Source of the DNA: Gordonia sp049847105
GTDB taxonomy: Bacteria > Actinomycetota > Actinomycetes > Mycobacteriales > Mycobacteriaceae
Direction of reading: 5' to 3'
DNA length: 64,000 nucleotides
Assembly (NCBI RefSeq): GCF_049847105.1
Contig: NZ_JBNCNS010000002.1
Coordinates: 496,001 to 560,000, forward strand
The notes beneath the pieces were generated by a model. That model was not told where the DNA came from, ran no database searches, and saw nothing but the letters and a program-made list of their open reading frames with translations. The translations under genes and the position numbers were made by a program. Below are positions 25,652-33,988 of this stretch, in pieces (within the stretch, counting starts at the first letter, position 1; each line of letters opens with the position of its first letter).

Positions 25652-27043
25652 CTAGGGCACCATGCCGAAGGGGCTGCCGCCGAAGGGCAGTCCTGATCCG
25701 CCGGACTCGCCGCCCTGGCCGCCGGACTCGCCGCCCTGGCTGCCGAAGCCACCCTGGCCGCCGGATTGACCACCCTGGCCGCCGGATTCCGGAATGGTCG
25801 TCTGTTCCTTGTCGACCGCGCTGCCGAGCTTCACCTGCACGGTGCGTGCGTTGTTGCCCGACCCGACGGTGACCGGCACGGTGTCGCCGGGGGCGTGGGT
25901 CAGGACCTGCGCCATCAGGTCGGCGTAGTCGCTGATCGGGGTGTCGCCGATCTTGGTGATCACGTCGCCTGCCTTGAGGCCGGCGTCCGCGGCTGCGCCA
26001 CCCGACTGCACCGACGAGATCTGGGCACCCTCGACGTTTTGGTTACCGTTGGCCGATGCCAGCGAACCCGACACGCCCAGAACAGGTTTCGTCGCGTGGC
26101 CGTCCTGCAGTAGTTCGTTCGCGATGCGCTTGGCGGCGTTGATCGGGATGGCGAAGCCGAGTCCGTAGGCCTGGACTCCGCCACTGGAACTCTGACCGGT
26201 GTCGACGGCGGAGTTCACTCCCACCACCTGCCCCTTCAGGTTCACCAGCGGCCCACCGGAATTGCCGGGATTGATGGCGGTGTCGGTCTGTAGGCCGTTG
26301 TAGACGGTGAGCCCGGAGCCGGTCTCGTCGCCGGCGGTCACGGTGCGCGACAGAGCGCTGACGATGCCGGAGGTGACCGTGTTCGACAGGTTCTCGGGGC
26401 TGCCCACCGCGACGACCTGCTCGCCGACCTGCAGGCCGCTCGAATCGCCCAGCGTGGCAGGGGAGAGTCCCGATGCATTGTCGAGCTTGATGACCGCCAG
26501 GTCATAGGACGGGGAGGTGCCGGTGACCTTGGCGGTGTGCGTCTTGTCGTCGCTGGTCGTCACCTGGATGGTGCTGCCGTTGCCGGCTGCCGCGACGACG
26601 TGGTTGTTGGTGAGCACATAGCCGTCGGGGGAGAGGACGATCCCGCTGCCGACAGCGGTTCCCTGGCCGGTGCTCACCTTGATGTCGGCAGCCGACTTGG
26701 AGGCCACCTGCGCGGCGTAGGTCACCGAGCCGGGCTTCACGTCCGCGGCGTTGGCCGCGGACGCGGGCTGCGAGGTGAGTGACGGGACCGACGGGCTCGC
26801 GTCCGAACGATTCAGCAGCGCACTGCCGCCAACCCCGACGGCACCTCCGACGAGACCCGCGAGCACGGCGGTCGCCACGATCGGCCTGGCCAGGCTGCGT
26901 GGGCGATCGGGCACCGGAGGTGGCGGATACGCGTTTGCCGGAGGGGCATCCCAGTGTGTGTTCGGCGGGTGGTGCGGACTCTGCTGGGTGAATGGTTCGG
27001 TGACCGGGCTGTCGTCACCCTCGGTCGGCTGGGATTGGTTCAC
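25652..27043 (-). CDS. HtrA/DegP-type membrane-anchored serine protease (PepD-like)
   Basis: 463 aa, GTG start. A Pro-rich cytosolic N terminus (1-50), one membrane helix (about 52-76), a trypsin-like domain with His148 (TNNHVV), Asp181 (SYDLAVIKLD) and Ser262 (NPGNSGGPL), then a single PDZ domain (about 320-410), and a Gly/Gln/Ser-rich tail with repeated GGQ-type units. The layout is that of mycobacterial PepD/HtrA, which degrades misfolded envelope proteins. The upstream region has a sigma-E-like promoter, fitting an envelope-stress role. The low-complexity tail is about 45 residues long and varies in such proteins. Confidence 0.92.
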   Translation of the reverse strand: MNQSQPTEGDDSPVTEPFTQQSPHHPPNTHWDAPPANAYPPPPVPDRPRSLARPIVATAVLAGLVGGAVGVGGSALLNRSDASPSVPSLTSQPASAANAADVKPGSVTYAAQVASKSAADIKVSTGQGTAVGSGIVLSPDGYVLTNNHVVAAAGNGSTIQVTTSDDKTHTAKVTGTSPSYDLAVIKLDNASGLSPATLGDSSGLQVGEQVVAVGSPENLSNTVTSGIVSALSRTVTAGDETGSGLTVYNGLQTDTAINPGNSGGPLVNLKGQVVGVNSAVDTGQSSSGGVQAYGLGFAIPINAAKRIANELLQDGHATKPVLGVSGSLASANGNQNVEGAQISSVQSGGAAADAGLKAGDVITKIGDTPISDYADLMAQVLTHAPGDTVPVTVGSGNNARTVQVKLGSAVDKEQTTIPESGGQGGQSGGQGGFGSQGGESGGQGGESGGSGLPFGGSPFGMVP

Positions 27044-27072
27044 GACACCACGATGCCGTCGCTGTATGAGAG

Positions 27073-27100
27073 AACGTGAAGAAATGAGCCTCGGGTTTCC
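27073..27100 (-). promoter_or_regulatory. Sigma-E-like promoter of the HtrA gene
   Basis: On the minus strand GGAAAC (27100-27095) and CGTT (27076-27073) are 18 bases apart, followed about 30 bases later by the GTG start. This matches the GGAA(C/T)...CGTT form of mycobacterial SigE/SigH promoters. Confidence 0.55.
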
Positions 27101-27181
27101 TGTCAGTTCTCACCGTGGCGTCTCAGCTGATTCCGAGAAACTCTGGCGGTCAAGGCCTCTGTGGGGCGCGCCGGAACATGG

Positions 27182-27778
27182 TCAGCGCAACACCAGGGAC
27201 GCCGCTTGCTCGACGACCGCGCCGAGATCGTCGCCGAGGTTGCCGGCAAGCCACTGCTGGGCCAGCTCGGCCATTGCGCCGGTGTACATGATGGCGCCGA
27301 CCCGGCTGGTCAGACCGTCGGGAAGCCTTTGAGCAGCAACAGTTTCGGTAAGAACCAGCTCCATCAGCAGGTCTTGGGTCGCGGCCCGTCGGGCGACGAG
27401 CACCGGATTCGATCGCCCCTCGGTGAACAGGATGCGTCCGCGTCGGGGATCGTCGGAACCGAATCCGAGAACGGCCCGGATGCCGGCCGTGGTCCTGGCC
27501 CGGATCGACGGCCCCGCCACTGCCATGGCCTCCTCGACCACAGCCGCGAGTTCCTGTGCCACCACGTCGTAGAGGGCGCCGAGCAGCTCATCCGTGCCGG
27601 CGAAGCTCTCGTAGAAGTAGCGCGTGTTGAGGCCGCACTCACGGCAGATCGATCGCACCGACAGACCCGGCGCACCCGAGGCGCCGAACACCGTGAAGGC
27701 GGCGTCGATCAGCAGCGCGCGCCGTTCGGTGCGGCGGTCGGTCAGTGGGACGCCGGCCCATCTGGTGGGGCTGGACAT
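27182..27778 (-). CDS. TetR-family transcriptional regulator
   Basis: 198 aa from the ATG at 27778 (MSSPTRW). The N-terminal helix-turn-helix reads RRALLIDAAFTVFGASGAPGLSVRSICRECGLNTRYFYESFAGTDELL, followed by a helical ligand domain. It is divergent from the MpaB-type oxygenase gene with two copies of an 18-base palindrome between them, so it is the likely repressor of that gene and itself. Confidence 0.9.
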   Translation of the reverse strand: MSSPTRWAGVPLTDRRTERRALLIDAAFTVFGASGAPGLSVRSICRECGLNTRYFYESFAGTDELLGALYDVVAQELAAVVEEAMAVAGPSIRARTTAGIRAVLGFGSDDPRRGRILFTEGRSNPVLVARRAATQDLLMELVLTETVAAQRLPDGLTSRVGAIMYTGAMAELAQQWLAGNLGDDLGAVVEQAASLVLR

Positions 27779-27817
27779 CGGATCAGCGTACGTCTGCCGA
27801 CGAGAATCGATCAAGTC

Positions 27818-27835
27818 TGGTCACAGCCGTACCCA
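27818..27835. promoter_or_regulatory. TetR operator copy 1
   Basis: TGGTCAC, 4 bases, GTACCCA: first of two 18-base imperfect palindromes of the same design between the tetR and MpaB-type genes. Confidence 0.65.
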
Positions 27836-27845
27836 GACGATATTC

Positions 27846-27863
27846 TGGTCACGTCTGTAACCA
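27846..27863. promoter_or_regulatory. TetR operator copy 2
   Basis: TGGTCAC, 4 bases, GTAACCA: second copy, 28 bases on from the first; the arms match at 6 of 7 positions. It ends 24 bases before the oxygenase start. Confidence 0.68.
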
Positions 27864-27887
27864 CAACTGACAGCGAGGGCGAGTTCG

Positions 27888-28910
27888 ATGTCGATGTCCC
27901 TGGGTTCACTTCCGTTCCCGTTTCCGTTGCCGCATCAATTGGCCGGCCTGTGGCTCAACGACCGGTTCGAGAAGAACATCCGGACCAGGTACTTCCGCGG
28001 GATGGAGTTCTCCGAGCCGACCGGGGACCCGGGATGGTTCGGGCCGGAGAGCGCGACCTGGTACGTCCATGCACACACGCCCGCGCTGATCTTCGGTCTC
28101 CAATGCGCGTCGTATCTGGAGCGGCTCGACCCGAGCATCTTCTGGATGGGTGTGCATCATTCGCGTCTGGTGCAGAAGGACGACGACGGTGAGCCGACCG
28201 GACGAATCGACCCCACCGGCGCGGCGGTCCGTCTGGGGCACTCGGTGGCCTTCTTCATCGGTACCGCCTACGGGTCCACCGAGACCGCCGAACGTCTCGC
28301 CACCACCGTGCGCGCGATGCACCACACCATCAAGGGCACGAGACCCGACGGCCTCACCTACGACGCGGACGATCCGGCGTGGCTGCGATGGAACTACGCC
28401 ACGGTCGTCTGGGGGATCGCCACCGCACACGAGATCTACCACCCGTCGCCCCTGCGCGGTGCCGAACTGGACCGCTATTACGGGGAATTCGTCCGTGTCG
28501 GCCACGCGCTCGGCGGCACCGACCTGCCCGCCACCAAGGCCGACACCCTGGCGTGCCTGGCCGCATACCTGCCCAAACTGGCCTTGACACATGGCAATGC
28601 GATCGCGACCGGACCGAATCTCACGAATCCGGCTCAGGGTGCGGTCGATTGGGCGATCCGGGACACGATGCCGGAGTGGGCTGCCCAGTTGGTGATGCAT
28701 CGTCCACCCAATCCGATCGAACGCCGCGCACGTCGCAGCGCGGTCTGGGCGGCACTGAACGGGCTACACGCCACGATGGGCGAAGCGCCGGAGTTCACCG
28801 CCGCCCGGGCGAGGGTCGCCGACGGAACGACCGTGCCGCACACCGAGCCCCGCCGTGACGTGGGCTCGGATCCCGCGCTCGGTCGGGCAGAGGTGGAGGC
28901 CACCCTCTGA
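27888..28910 (+). CDS. Oxygenase MpaB-family (DUF2236) protein
   Basis: 340 aa. Shows the conserved helix pattern of the MpaB/latex-clearing-protein group: ERLATTVRAMHHTIKGTRPDG, YDADDPAWLRWNYATVVWGIATAHEIY with the Lys, His and Arg residues that hold a heme in characterised relatives. No signal peptide, although the first 20 residues are hydrophobic and Pro-rich. The substrate cannot be read; relatives cleave polyisoprenoids or act in secondary metabolism. It is under the divergent TetR regulator with tandem operators, suggesting tight substrate-induced control. Confidence 0.85.
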   Translation: MSMSLGSLPFPFPLPHQLAGLWLNDRFEKNIRTRYFRGMEFSEPTGDPGWFGPESATWYVHAHTPALIFGLQCASYLERLDPSIFWMGVHHSRLVQKDDDGEPTGRIDPTGAAVRLGHSVAFFIGTAYGSTETAERLATTVRAMHHTIKGTRPDGLTYDADDPAWLRWNYATVVWGIATAHEIYHPSPLRGAELDRYYGEFVRVGHALGGTDLPATKADTLACLAAYLPKLALTHGNAIATGPNLTNPAQGAVDWAIRDTMPEWAAQLVMHRPPNPIERRARRSAVWAALNGLHATMGEAPEFTAARARVADGTTVPHTEPRRDVGSDPALGRAEVEATL

Positions 28911-28936
28911 CGGGAAGGGGATAGCGGGCGAATGAC

Positions 28937-29647
28937 TCAGCGCTGCACGGCGATCTCGTCGCCGAGCCGGTAACCGGGAGTGAGGGGTAACTGGTCGCCA
29001 CTCCAGAATCGTCCCGGGTCGAACCAGTTGGAGTCCTTGGCCGCATCCAGCAGACCGATCTCGGCGTAGGTGATGGCGACGACCTCCGCGCAGTAGGCGG
29101 CCTGCAGGCTCCGGTTGCGCGTGCGTCGTCTCGCCCGGCGGTCGCGGGCGACGCGATCCAGATAGGGGATGCCGCGGACCAGATCGACGCTGTTGGGAAC
29201 CCGACCCCGGAACCATCGCCCGGCGAGACGCGCGGTCGCCGGGAACGGGGTGCCGTCGAGGCGGGCGATCACCTTCAGCAGCGTGTCCTCCTTCGCGGTG
29301 GTCACGTCCGGGGTCAGTTGCCGCAGCCAGCAGTCCTGGTCGTAACGGGTCATCCACTGCTCGAGCGCTTCGCGGCCGTCGTGGAGTTGGACACCGCGAT
29401 GTGTGCTGCCGGTCCAGACGTCGGTCAGTCTTTCACCGAGTTCTGCGTGCCACAGCAGGGGCGGCAGGTCATCGATGGCGACGGTCATGGCGACGTGGTT
29501 GACCGGAGCGTTCGTGAGGGCTCGGATGGCCCGGTCGGGCCCGGAACGGCCACGGAACAACCAGATGTCGCCCGTGCGGGTGGCGGCGAGCGCGTCGTCG
29601 AGGCCGACGACGGAACGGCCGCCGCCGAGATCGTTTCCTGTGCGCAC
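28937..29647 (-). CDS. YiiX-type permuted papain-fold amidase/peptidase
   Basis: 236 aa. The order of catalytic motifs is permuted: GDIWLFRG and VNHVAMTV with His51 first, then Cys186 in AAYCAEVV near the end, as in the YiiX/orthopox-G6 branch of NlpC/P60 hydrolases. No signal peptide, so intracellular action on a lipid-linked or amide substrate is likely. The GTG start has no Shine-Dalgarno and a TACGCT box six bases upstream, so the mRNA may be leaderless. It is divergent from a small membrane protein gene. Confidence 0.75.
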   Translation of the reverse strand: MRTGNDLGGGRSVVGLDDALAATRTGDIWLFRGRSGPDRAIRALTNAPVNHVAMTVAIDDLPPLLWHAELGERLTDVWTGSTHRGVQLHDGREALEQWMTRYDQDCWLRQLTPDVTTAKEDTLLKVIARLDGTPFPATARLAGRWFRGRVPNSVDLVRGIPYLDRVARDRRARRRTRNRSLQAAYCAEVVAITYAEIGLLDAAKDSNWFDPGRFWSGDQLPLTPGYRLGDEIAVQR

Positions 29648-29682
29648 GAGTGCAGCGTAGATCAGACACTATCCTCGAGCAC

Positions 29683-29868
29683 ATGCACAGCGCGTGGAAG
29701 TGGGTCGGCCTGGCGGGCGCGGTCGGTGTGGCTGCGGGTGGGGTGCTGGTCGCCCGAGATCAGCGTCGGCGCAACGCCTACAGTGCCGATGACGTCCGGG
29801 AGCGTCTGCATCAGCGTTACGCGGATGCGCAGGCTCGCGCAGGCGGGGAGTCCGGCGATCGGACATGA
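29683..29868 (+). CDS. Small single-pass membrane protein
   Basis: 61 aa from the ATG at 29683. One membrane helix (WVGLAGAVGVAAGGVLVA) is followed by a basic, helical cytosolic part (DQRRRNAYSADDVRERLHQRYADA). A TATCCT box seven bases before the ATG suggests a leaderless transcript. Its stop overlaps the PHP gene start (ATGA), so it is made together with the PHP hydrolase and could anchor it. Not recognised otherwise. Confidence 0.65.
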   Translation: MHSAWKWVGLAGAVGVAAGGVLVARDQRRRNAYSADDVRERLHQRYADAQARAGGESGDRT

Positions 29869-30929
29869 GATCGTTCGTCCCGATCGATGCCCCGGTCGAC
29901 CCGGTCGTCGCACTGACGCGGATCGCCTGGCTGTTGGAGCGCCGGCGGGAGAGTACGTATCGGGTGGAGGCGTTTCGGAAGGCGGCGCGCGCCGCGGAAC
30001 GCGCAGGTGTAGAGGAATTGACCGAGCGAGCGACGGCCGGGACCCTGACCGCGATCGGTGGGATCGGGAAGACGACGGCGTCGGTGATCGCCGAATCGGT
30101 TGCCGGTGAGCTACCCGGCTACCTGGCGGACGTGCAGGAGAAATCGCCGGTATCACTGGCGAGTGGCGGCGAGGACCTCTACCGGGCAATCCGCGGCGAC
30201 CTTCACGCCCACACCGACTGGAGCGACGGCGGCGCACCCCTGGACGAGATGGCGCGGGCGGCGACCGCCCTGGGTCACGAGTGGCTCACGATCACCGACC
30301 ATTCGCCGCGCCTGACCGTCGCCAACGGGCTCAGTCCCGAACGTCTCCGACGCCAGATCGACGACATCGCCGACCTGAACCGGAGCTCGGGCGGGAGCTG
30401 CCACATCCTTACGGGCGTCGAGGTCGACATCCTCGACGACGGGTCACTCGACCAGACCGACGAACTGCTCGACCATCTCGACGTGGTGACCGCGTCGGTG
30501 CACTCGAAACTCAGGATGGACGCGGCGCCGATGACCCGACGGATGGTCGCGGCCGTGTCCGATCCACGGGTCGATGTGCTCGGCCACTGTACGGGCCGCC
30601 GGGTGACCGGGGGTCGGGGTGCGCGCCCGCAATCGGCCTTCGATGCCGCGAAGGTGTTCGCCGCGTGTGCCGATCACGGCACGGCGGTGGAGATCAACTC
30701 CCGTCCGGAACGGGTCGACCCGCCGGATGGTCTCATCGAATTGGCGCGTGACCTCGGCTGCCTGTTCGCGATCGATTCCGACGCGCATGCGCCCGGGCAG
30801 TTGGACTTCAAGGCCCTCGGCGCGGAGCGAGCGGAGCGTCTCGGTATCGAGCCGGACCGGATCGTGACCACGTGGCCTGTCGACCAGTTGCTCGCCTGGA
30901 CGGCCGAGGGCGCCCGACCGTCACGCTGA
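29865..30929 (+). CDS. PHP-domain hydrolase with helix-hairpin-helix N terminus (PolX-tail-like)
   Basis: 354 aa. Residues ~10-80 resemble the N-terminal helical/HhH part of family X polymerases (ALTRIAWLLERRRESTYRVEAFRKAARAAE, TAIGGIGKTTASVIAE). From ~110 a PHP metal site is complete: GDLHAHTDWSDGG, ITDHSPR, GVEVDIL, VTASVHSKL, LGHCTGR, EINSRPER, and DSDAHAPG. The palm domain of PolX is missing, so it is a nuclease or phosphatase rather than a polymerase. Possible role in DNA repair or phosphate-ester cleavage. Confidence 0.85.
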   Translation: MRSFVPIDAPVDPVVALTRIAWLLERRRESTYRVEAFRKAARAAERAGVEELTERATAGTLTAIGGIGKTTASVIAESVAGELPGYLADVQEKSPVSLASGGEDLYRAIRGDLHAHTDWSDGGAPLDEMARAATALGHEWLTITDHSPRLTVANGLSPERLRRQIDDIADLNRSSGGSCHILTGVEVDILDDGSLDQTDELLDHLDVVTASVHSKLRMDAAPMTRRMVAAVSDPRVDVLGHCTGRRVTGGRGARPQSAFDAAKVFAACADHGTAVEINSRPERVDPPDGLIELARDLGCLFAIDSDAHAPGQLDFKALGAERAERLGIEPDRIVTTWPVDQLLAWTAEGARPSR

Positions 30930-30932
30930 CGA

Positions 30933-31559
30933 TCACCGGGAGGTGACGCCGGTGATGGGCATGGCAGATCCGACCGCTTGACGGAAGTCCTTCGTCGCCC
31001 GGGTCATGTGATTCGGGCTGGTCACGAGCACGATGCCGGTGGAACCGCCTGCCGACAGGATTCGGGCGCAATTGCGCGCATTCTCGATGGTGGTCCGCGA
31101 GCGGTTCTCGGGGGTGATCCGAGCCGGAGCGATGTGGTGGGCGACCAGCCAGCCCTTCATCGCCTGGGCCTCGGTCCGTCCGTGCCTGGGTAGGCCTCCG
31201 GTGGTGATCACCTGAGCTTGCGGGACCTCTCGGGCCAGCGGGAGCGCGGCACGGAGCCGTTGGAGGAGAACAGGTTTCATTGATCCATCGTGGTTCAGGG
31301 CGGCGCCGAGCACGATGATCCGGGTGCCGAACGGGTTGATGCGCAGCAGTAGTGGCACATCCGTCGCGGGACCACGTGCGCAGGCGGGCCCAAGCCCGGC
31401 CGCCGGATTCTGGCACTCCGGCGGTGCCGATCGGATACCCGCCGACACGGTGCCCGGCTCCGCCGATGCGGTTGCGTCGGTGTGTATCCACCCGCCGACC
31501 AGCAGCCCGACGGCGATCAGAATGGCAACCCATCGAAAATCTCTGCGCCCATACGGCAT
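30933..31559 (-). CDS. YdcF-like DUF218 protein, membrane-anchored
   Basis: 208 aa from the ATG at 31559, with GGGAGGAA upstream; a longer frame lacks an RBS. One N-terminal membrane/signal helix (WVAILIAVGLLVGGWI), then the DUF218 fold: RIIVLGAALNHDGSMKPVLLQRLRAAL, ITTGGLPRHGRTEAQAMKGWL, ENRSRTTIENARNC, VLVTSPNHMTRA. Relatives include SanA/YdcF, tied to envelope integrity. It likely acts outside the membrane. Three bases separate its stop from that of the PHP gene. Confidence 0.82.
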   Translation of the reverse strand: MPYGRRDFRWVAILIAVGLLVGGWIHTDATASAEPGTVSAGIRSAPPECQNPAAGLGPACARGPATDVPLLLRINPFGTRIIVLGAALNHDGSMKPVLLQRLRAALPLAREVPQAQVITTGGLPRHGRTEAQAMKGWLVAHHIAPARITPENRSRTTIENARNCARILSAGGSTGIVLVTSPNHMTRATKDFRQAVGSAMPITGVTSR

Positions 31560-31988
31560 TGATCGTTCCTCCCCTGTGAGCACGCTGCACCGCCGGCCAT
31601 CCGGCCGCCGGCGTGCCGACCCCCCGGGCAACACGTGGGTTCAGATGCTAGGGCCGAATCTGCCGCCGCGCCAGACCTGTCTCCGCGTGAGTTCGATACC
31701 TGCACGGACACTCAGTTGAACATTTGACCCAGTCGGATGACTTCGGCGAGATGACCGAAATGAGCTGTTACGCAATTCAATACATCGATGTTGAGCGATT
31801 GATCGGTCGGTCGTGGTGTTCACAAATGATATACGCCGTTAGCGATATCAAAACTTATGTTTTGCTTCACTTTTGGACACCGTGCGCTTACCTTTGCTCC
31901 GGCATGGGTGTGATCGCGGTCGCATGTCCCGGGGCGGGGGGCCACCGGACACCGCGCGGTCACCGACTACGAGAAGGAGTGCGAGCGA
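31560..31988. other. Gene-free, AT-richer intergenic region upstream of the lipase
   Basis: 429 bases with no gene I can support. From about 31740 to 31870 base composition drops to roughly 43-47% GC by eye, far below the surroundings. It ends in GAAGGAG before the lipase start. It probably contains the lipase promoter, and the AT-rich stretch could attract Lsr2-type proteins. No terminator or palindrome stands out. Confidence 0.6.
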
Positions 31989-33101
31989 ATGCGTCAATCG
32001 GTTGCGTCGCAGGGGTGGCGCCGACGGCTGGTGGGGGGAGCGATCGCGGTGGCCGCGGTGGTGTCTCTGGGATGGGGGGTCGCGGCCCCGGCATCGGCCG
32101 CCACCCAGCATGATCTCGATGCCACGATCAAGTCGGGTCTCAAGAAACAGGTGGCCGACGACGTCATCCTGAGTGGCTCGAGCACGTCGAAGGTACCGAC
32201 CGGTAGCGGAAAGAAGGAGGACGACTTCTGGAAGGCCTTCGGCAACGGACTGCGCGATCCAGACGTCGCGCCGCCCGGTGCGAACGACTGGAGTTGCAAG
32301 GCTTCGGACGGGCGAACACCGGTCGTCCTCGTGCACGGGACCTGGGAAAATGCGTACGACAACTGGGCCTACCTCTCGCCCTATCTGAAGCGCGCCGGTA
32401 TGTGCGTCTTCGCGCTGAACTACGGCATCCTGGGCGCCGGCGGTGGTGGCGGGCTCGGCAGCGTGATCCCGGGCGCCTACGGCACCGGCGACATCGCCCA
32501 GTCCGCCGAGCAGCTGGCGTCGTTCGTCGATCGGGTGCGATCCGCGACGGGCGCCTCGAAAGTGAACATGGTCGGGCATTCACAGGGCGGGCTGGTGGCG
32601 CGGCAGTACCTGAAGTTCAATGGTGGCGCGGGCAAGGTTGATCGCCTCGTGACGTTGGGCGCGACCAACCATGGGACGACGTTGCTCGGGATCGGCACGC
32701 TGGGGCGTGTCATCAACAATGCCGGAATCGATGTGCTCGGACCGATTGCGCTGGGAGTGGGCGTGTCCGGAATCCAGCAGGTCTACGACTCCGACTTCCT
32801 GAAGAAGCTCAATGCCGGTGGTGACACGGTGCCCGGGGTGAAATACACGGTCATCGGGACCAAATACGACGAGGTCACCACCCCGTATCAGTCGACCTTC
32901 CTCAACGGTCCGGACGTCCGCAACATCACCTTGCAGGACGGGTGTGGCATCGACACCTCCGATCACCTCGCGCTGAGCTATTCGCTGCGCGCGGTGTCGA
33001 TCGTGCTCAACGCATTCTCGGCGAAGATCCCCGTCGTGCCCGGCGGCCCCGGGGTTCCGGTCCCGGTGGTCTGCTCGCCGAACGCCTGGTTGTTCGGCTG
33101 A
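31989..33101 (+). CDS. Secreted lipase/esterase (alpha/beta hydrolase)
   Basis: 370 aa. Long signal peptide ending at APASAA (about residue 38). Alpha/beta hydrolase with oxyanion motif VVLVHGTWENAYDNW, nucleophile elbow VGHSQGG, acid in TKYDEVTTP and His in DTSDHLAL, close to bacterial class-2 (LipA/EstA) lipases. Cysteines at WSCKA, GMCVF, DGCGI and VVCSP are placed to pair, fitting an exported enzyme. It should hydrolyse lipid esters outside the cell. RBS GAAGGAG is present. Confidence 0.88.
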   Translation: MRQSVASQGWRRRLVGGAIAVAAVVSLGWGVAAPASAATQHDLDATIKSGLKKQVADDVILSGSSTSKVPTGSGKKEDDFWKAFGNGLRDPDVAPPGANDWSCKASDGRTPVVLVHGTWENAYDNWAYLSPYLKRAGMCVFALNYGILGAGGGGGLGSVIPGAYGTGDIAQSAEQLASFVDRVRSATGASKVNMVGHSQGGLVARQYLKFNGGAGKVDRLVTLGATNHGTTLLGIGTLGRVINNAGIDVLGPIALGVGVSGIQQVYDSDFLKKLNAGGDTVPGVKYTVIGTKYDEVTTPYQSTFLNGPDVRNITLQDGCGIDTSDHLALSYSLRAVSIVLNAFSAKIPVVPGGPGVPVPVVCSPNAWLFG

Positions 33102-33119
33102 GCAGTTCGATGCGATGAG

Positions 33120-33161
33120 TGCGACCGGCGGGCCTCGGGGAGAGTGGGCCCGCCGGTCGCA
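33120..33161. terminator. Hairpin terminator between lipase and ABC permease genes
   Basis: Perfect 15-base arms TGCGACCGGCGGGCC (33120-33134) and its complement (33147-33161), 12-base loop. It sits between convergent stops at 33101 and 33176. No U-run. Confidence 0.82.
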
Positions 33162-33175
33162 TCGCGCGCCCGGGT

Positions 33176-33988
33176 CTACTTGACCTCGGAGCGCAGTACC
33201 CGGATCACCCCCAGCGTCAATGGGATGGCGATCCAGACGACTGCGGAGACGATCAGCCGGGCCCATTCGCTGCCGGTCGCCCAATCACCGGACTGGAACG
33301 GCGCATTGGTCGATGTGGTGTCGATCCATTGGCCGAGATTGTCCTTGAACCACGGCACGAGCTCGGTGACCAGGGACAGTGCGGTCGGCAGTGCGAAGTA
33401 GGCGACGATCGTGCCGGGTGTGTTGAGGATCAGTGCGGCGAAGGCGAAACCGAGGAGCAGGCCGAACATCTGCAGGAGGAACGAGTTGACCAGCCCCGCT
33501 GCGGTGAACGACCAGGCGCCCGCGGGATCGGTGAAGGCGATGCCCGCGATCACGTTTCCGACGGCTCCGAGGACGAGTGACAGAACCACCGCGCCGATGC
33601 CGGCGACCAGCGCGGCCAGGAGCTTGGCCGTGACGATGCGCTCGCGCCGCGGCTCCATGGTGAAGGTGGTGAGCGCGGTGCGCTGGCTCCACTCGCCCGT
33701 CACCAGCAGGATTGCGAGGATCGGCAGGATGATCCCGGTGGGGATGTTCATCATGCCGAAGAACTGACCGAAGTTCAGGTCGCCGGGCTTGTCGTGGTTG
33801 GCGATGAGCATCGCGACCACCACGACGACCGAGATCAATCCGATCGACGCGGTTAGCCAGAAGCCGGCCCGGGTGTCGACGAGTTTGCGTAGTTCGACGG
33901 CGGTGAGTCGGGTCAACGGGATCGACGCCGTTCGACAATCGACGGCAGTCGTGTTGTCGACGGGCGCGTTCTGTACGGGGACGGTCAT
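33176..33988 (-). CDS. ABC-2 type exporter permease
   Basis: 270 aa, six membrane helices. RLTAVELRKLVDTRAGFWL at the start is the usual amphipathic entry of ABC-2 permeases; GEWSQRTALTTFTMEPRRERIVTAKLLAAL follows the second helix. It partners the ATPase whose stop it overlaps by four bases. Substrate unknown; such two-gene exporters next to a two-component system often give antibiotic or peptide resistance. Confidence 0.88.
   Translation of the reverse strand: MTVPVQNAPVDNTTAVDCRTASIPLTRLTAVELRKLVDTRAGFWLTASIGLISVVVVVAMLIANHDKPGDLNFGQFFGMMNIPTGIILPILAILLVTGEWSQRTALTTFTMEPRRERIVTAKLLAALVAGIGAVVLSLVLGAVGNVIAGIAFTDPAGAWSFTAAGLVNSFLLQMFGLLLGFAFAALILNTPGTIVAYFALPTALSLVTELVPWFKDNLGQWIDTTSTNAPFQSGDWATGSEWARLIVSAVVWIAIPLTLGVIRVLRSEVK

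Noticed and set aside
25680..25790. DNA repeat array at the end of the HtrA gene
   Set aside because: It is the Gly/Gln-rich coding tail of the protein, not an independent repeat.
31724..32113. Plus-strand 129-codon frame in the AT-rich region
   Set aside because: No RBS, no motif, and it runs into the lipase gene in another frame.
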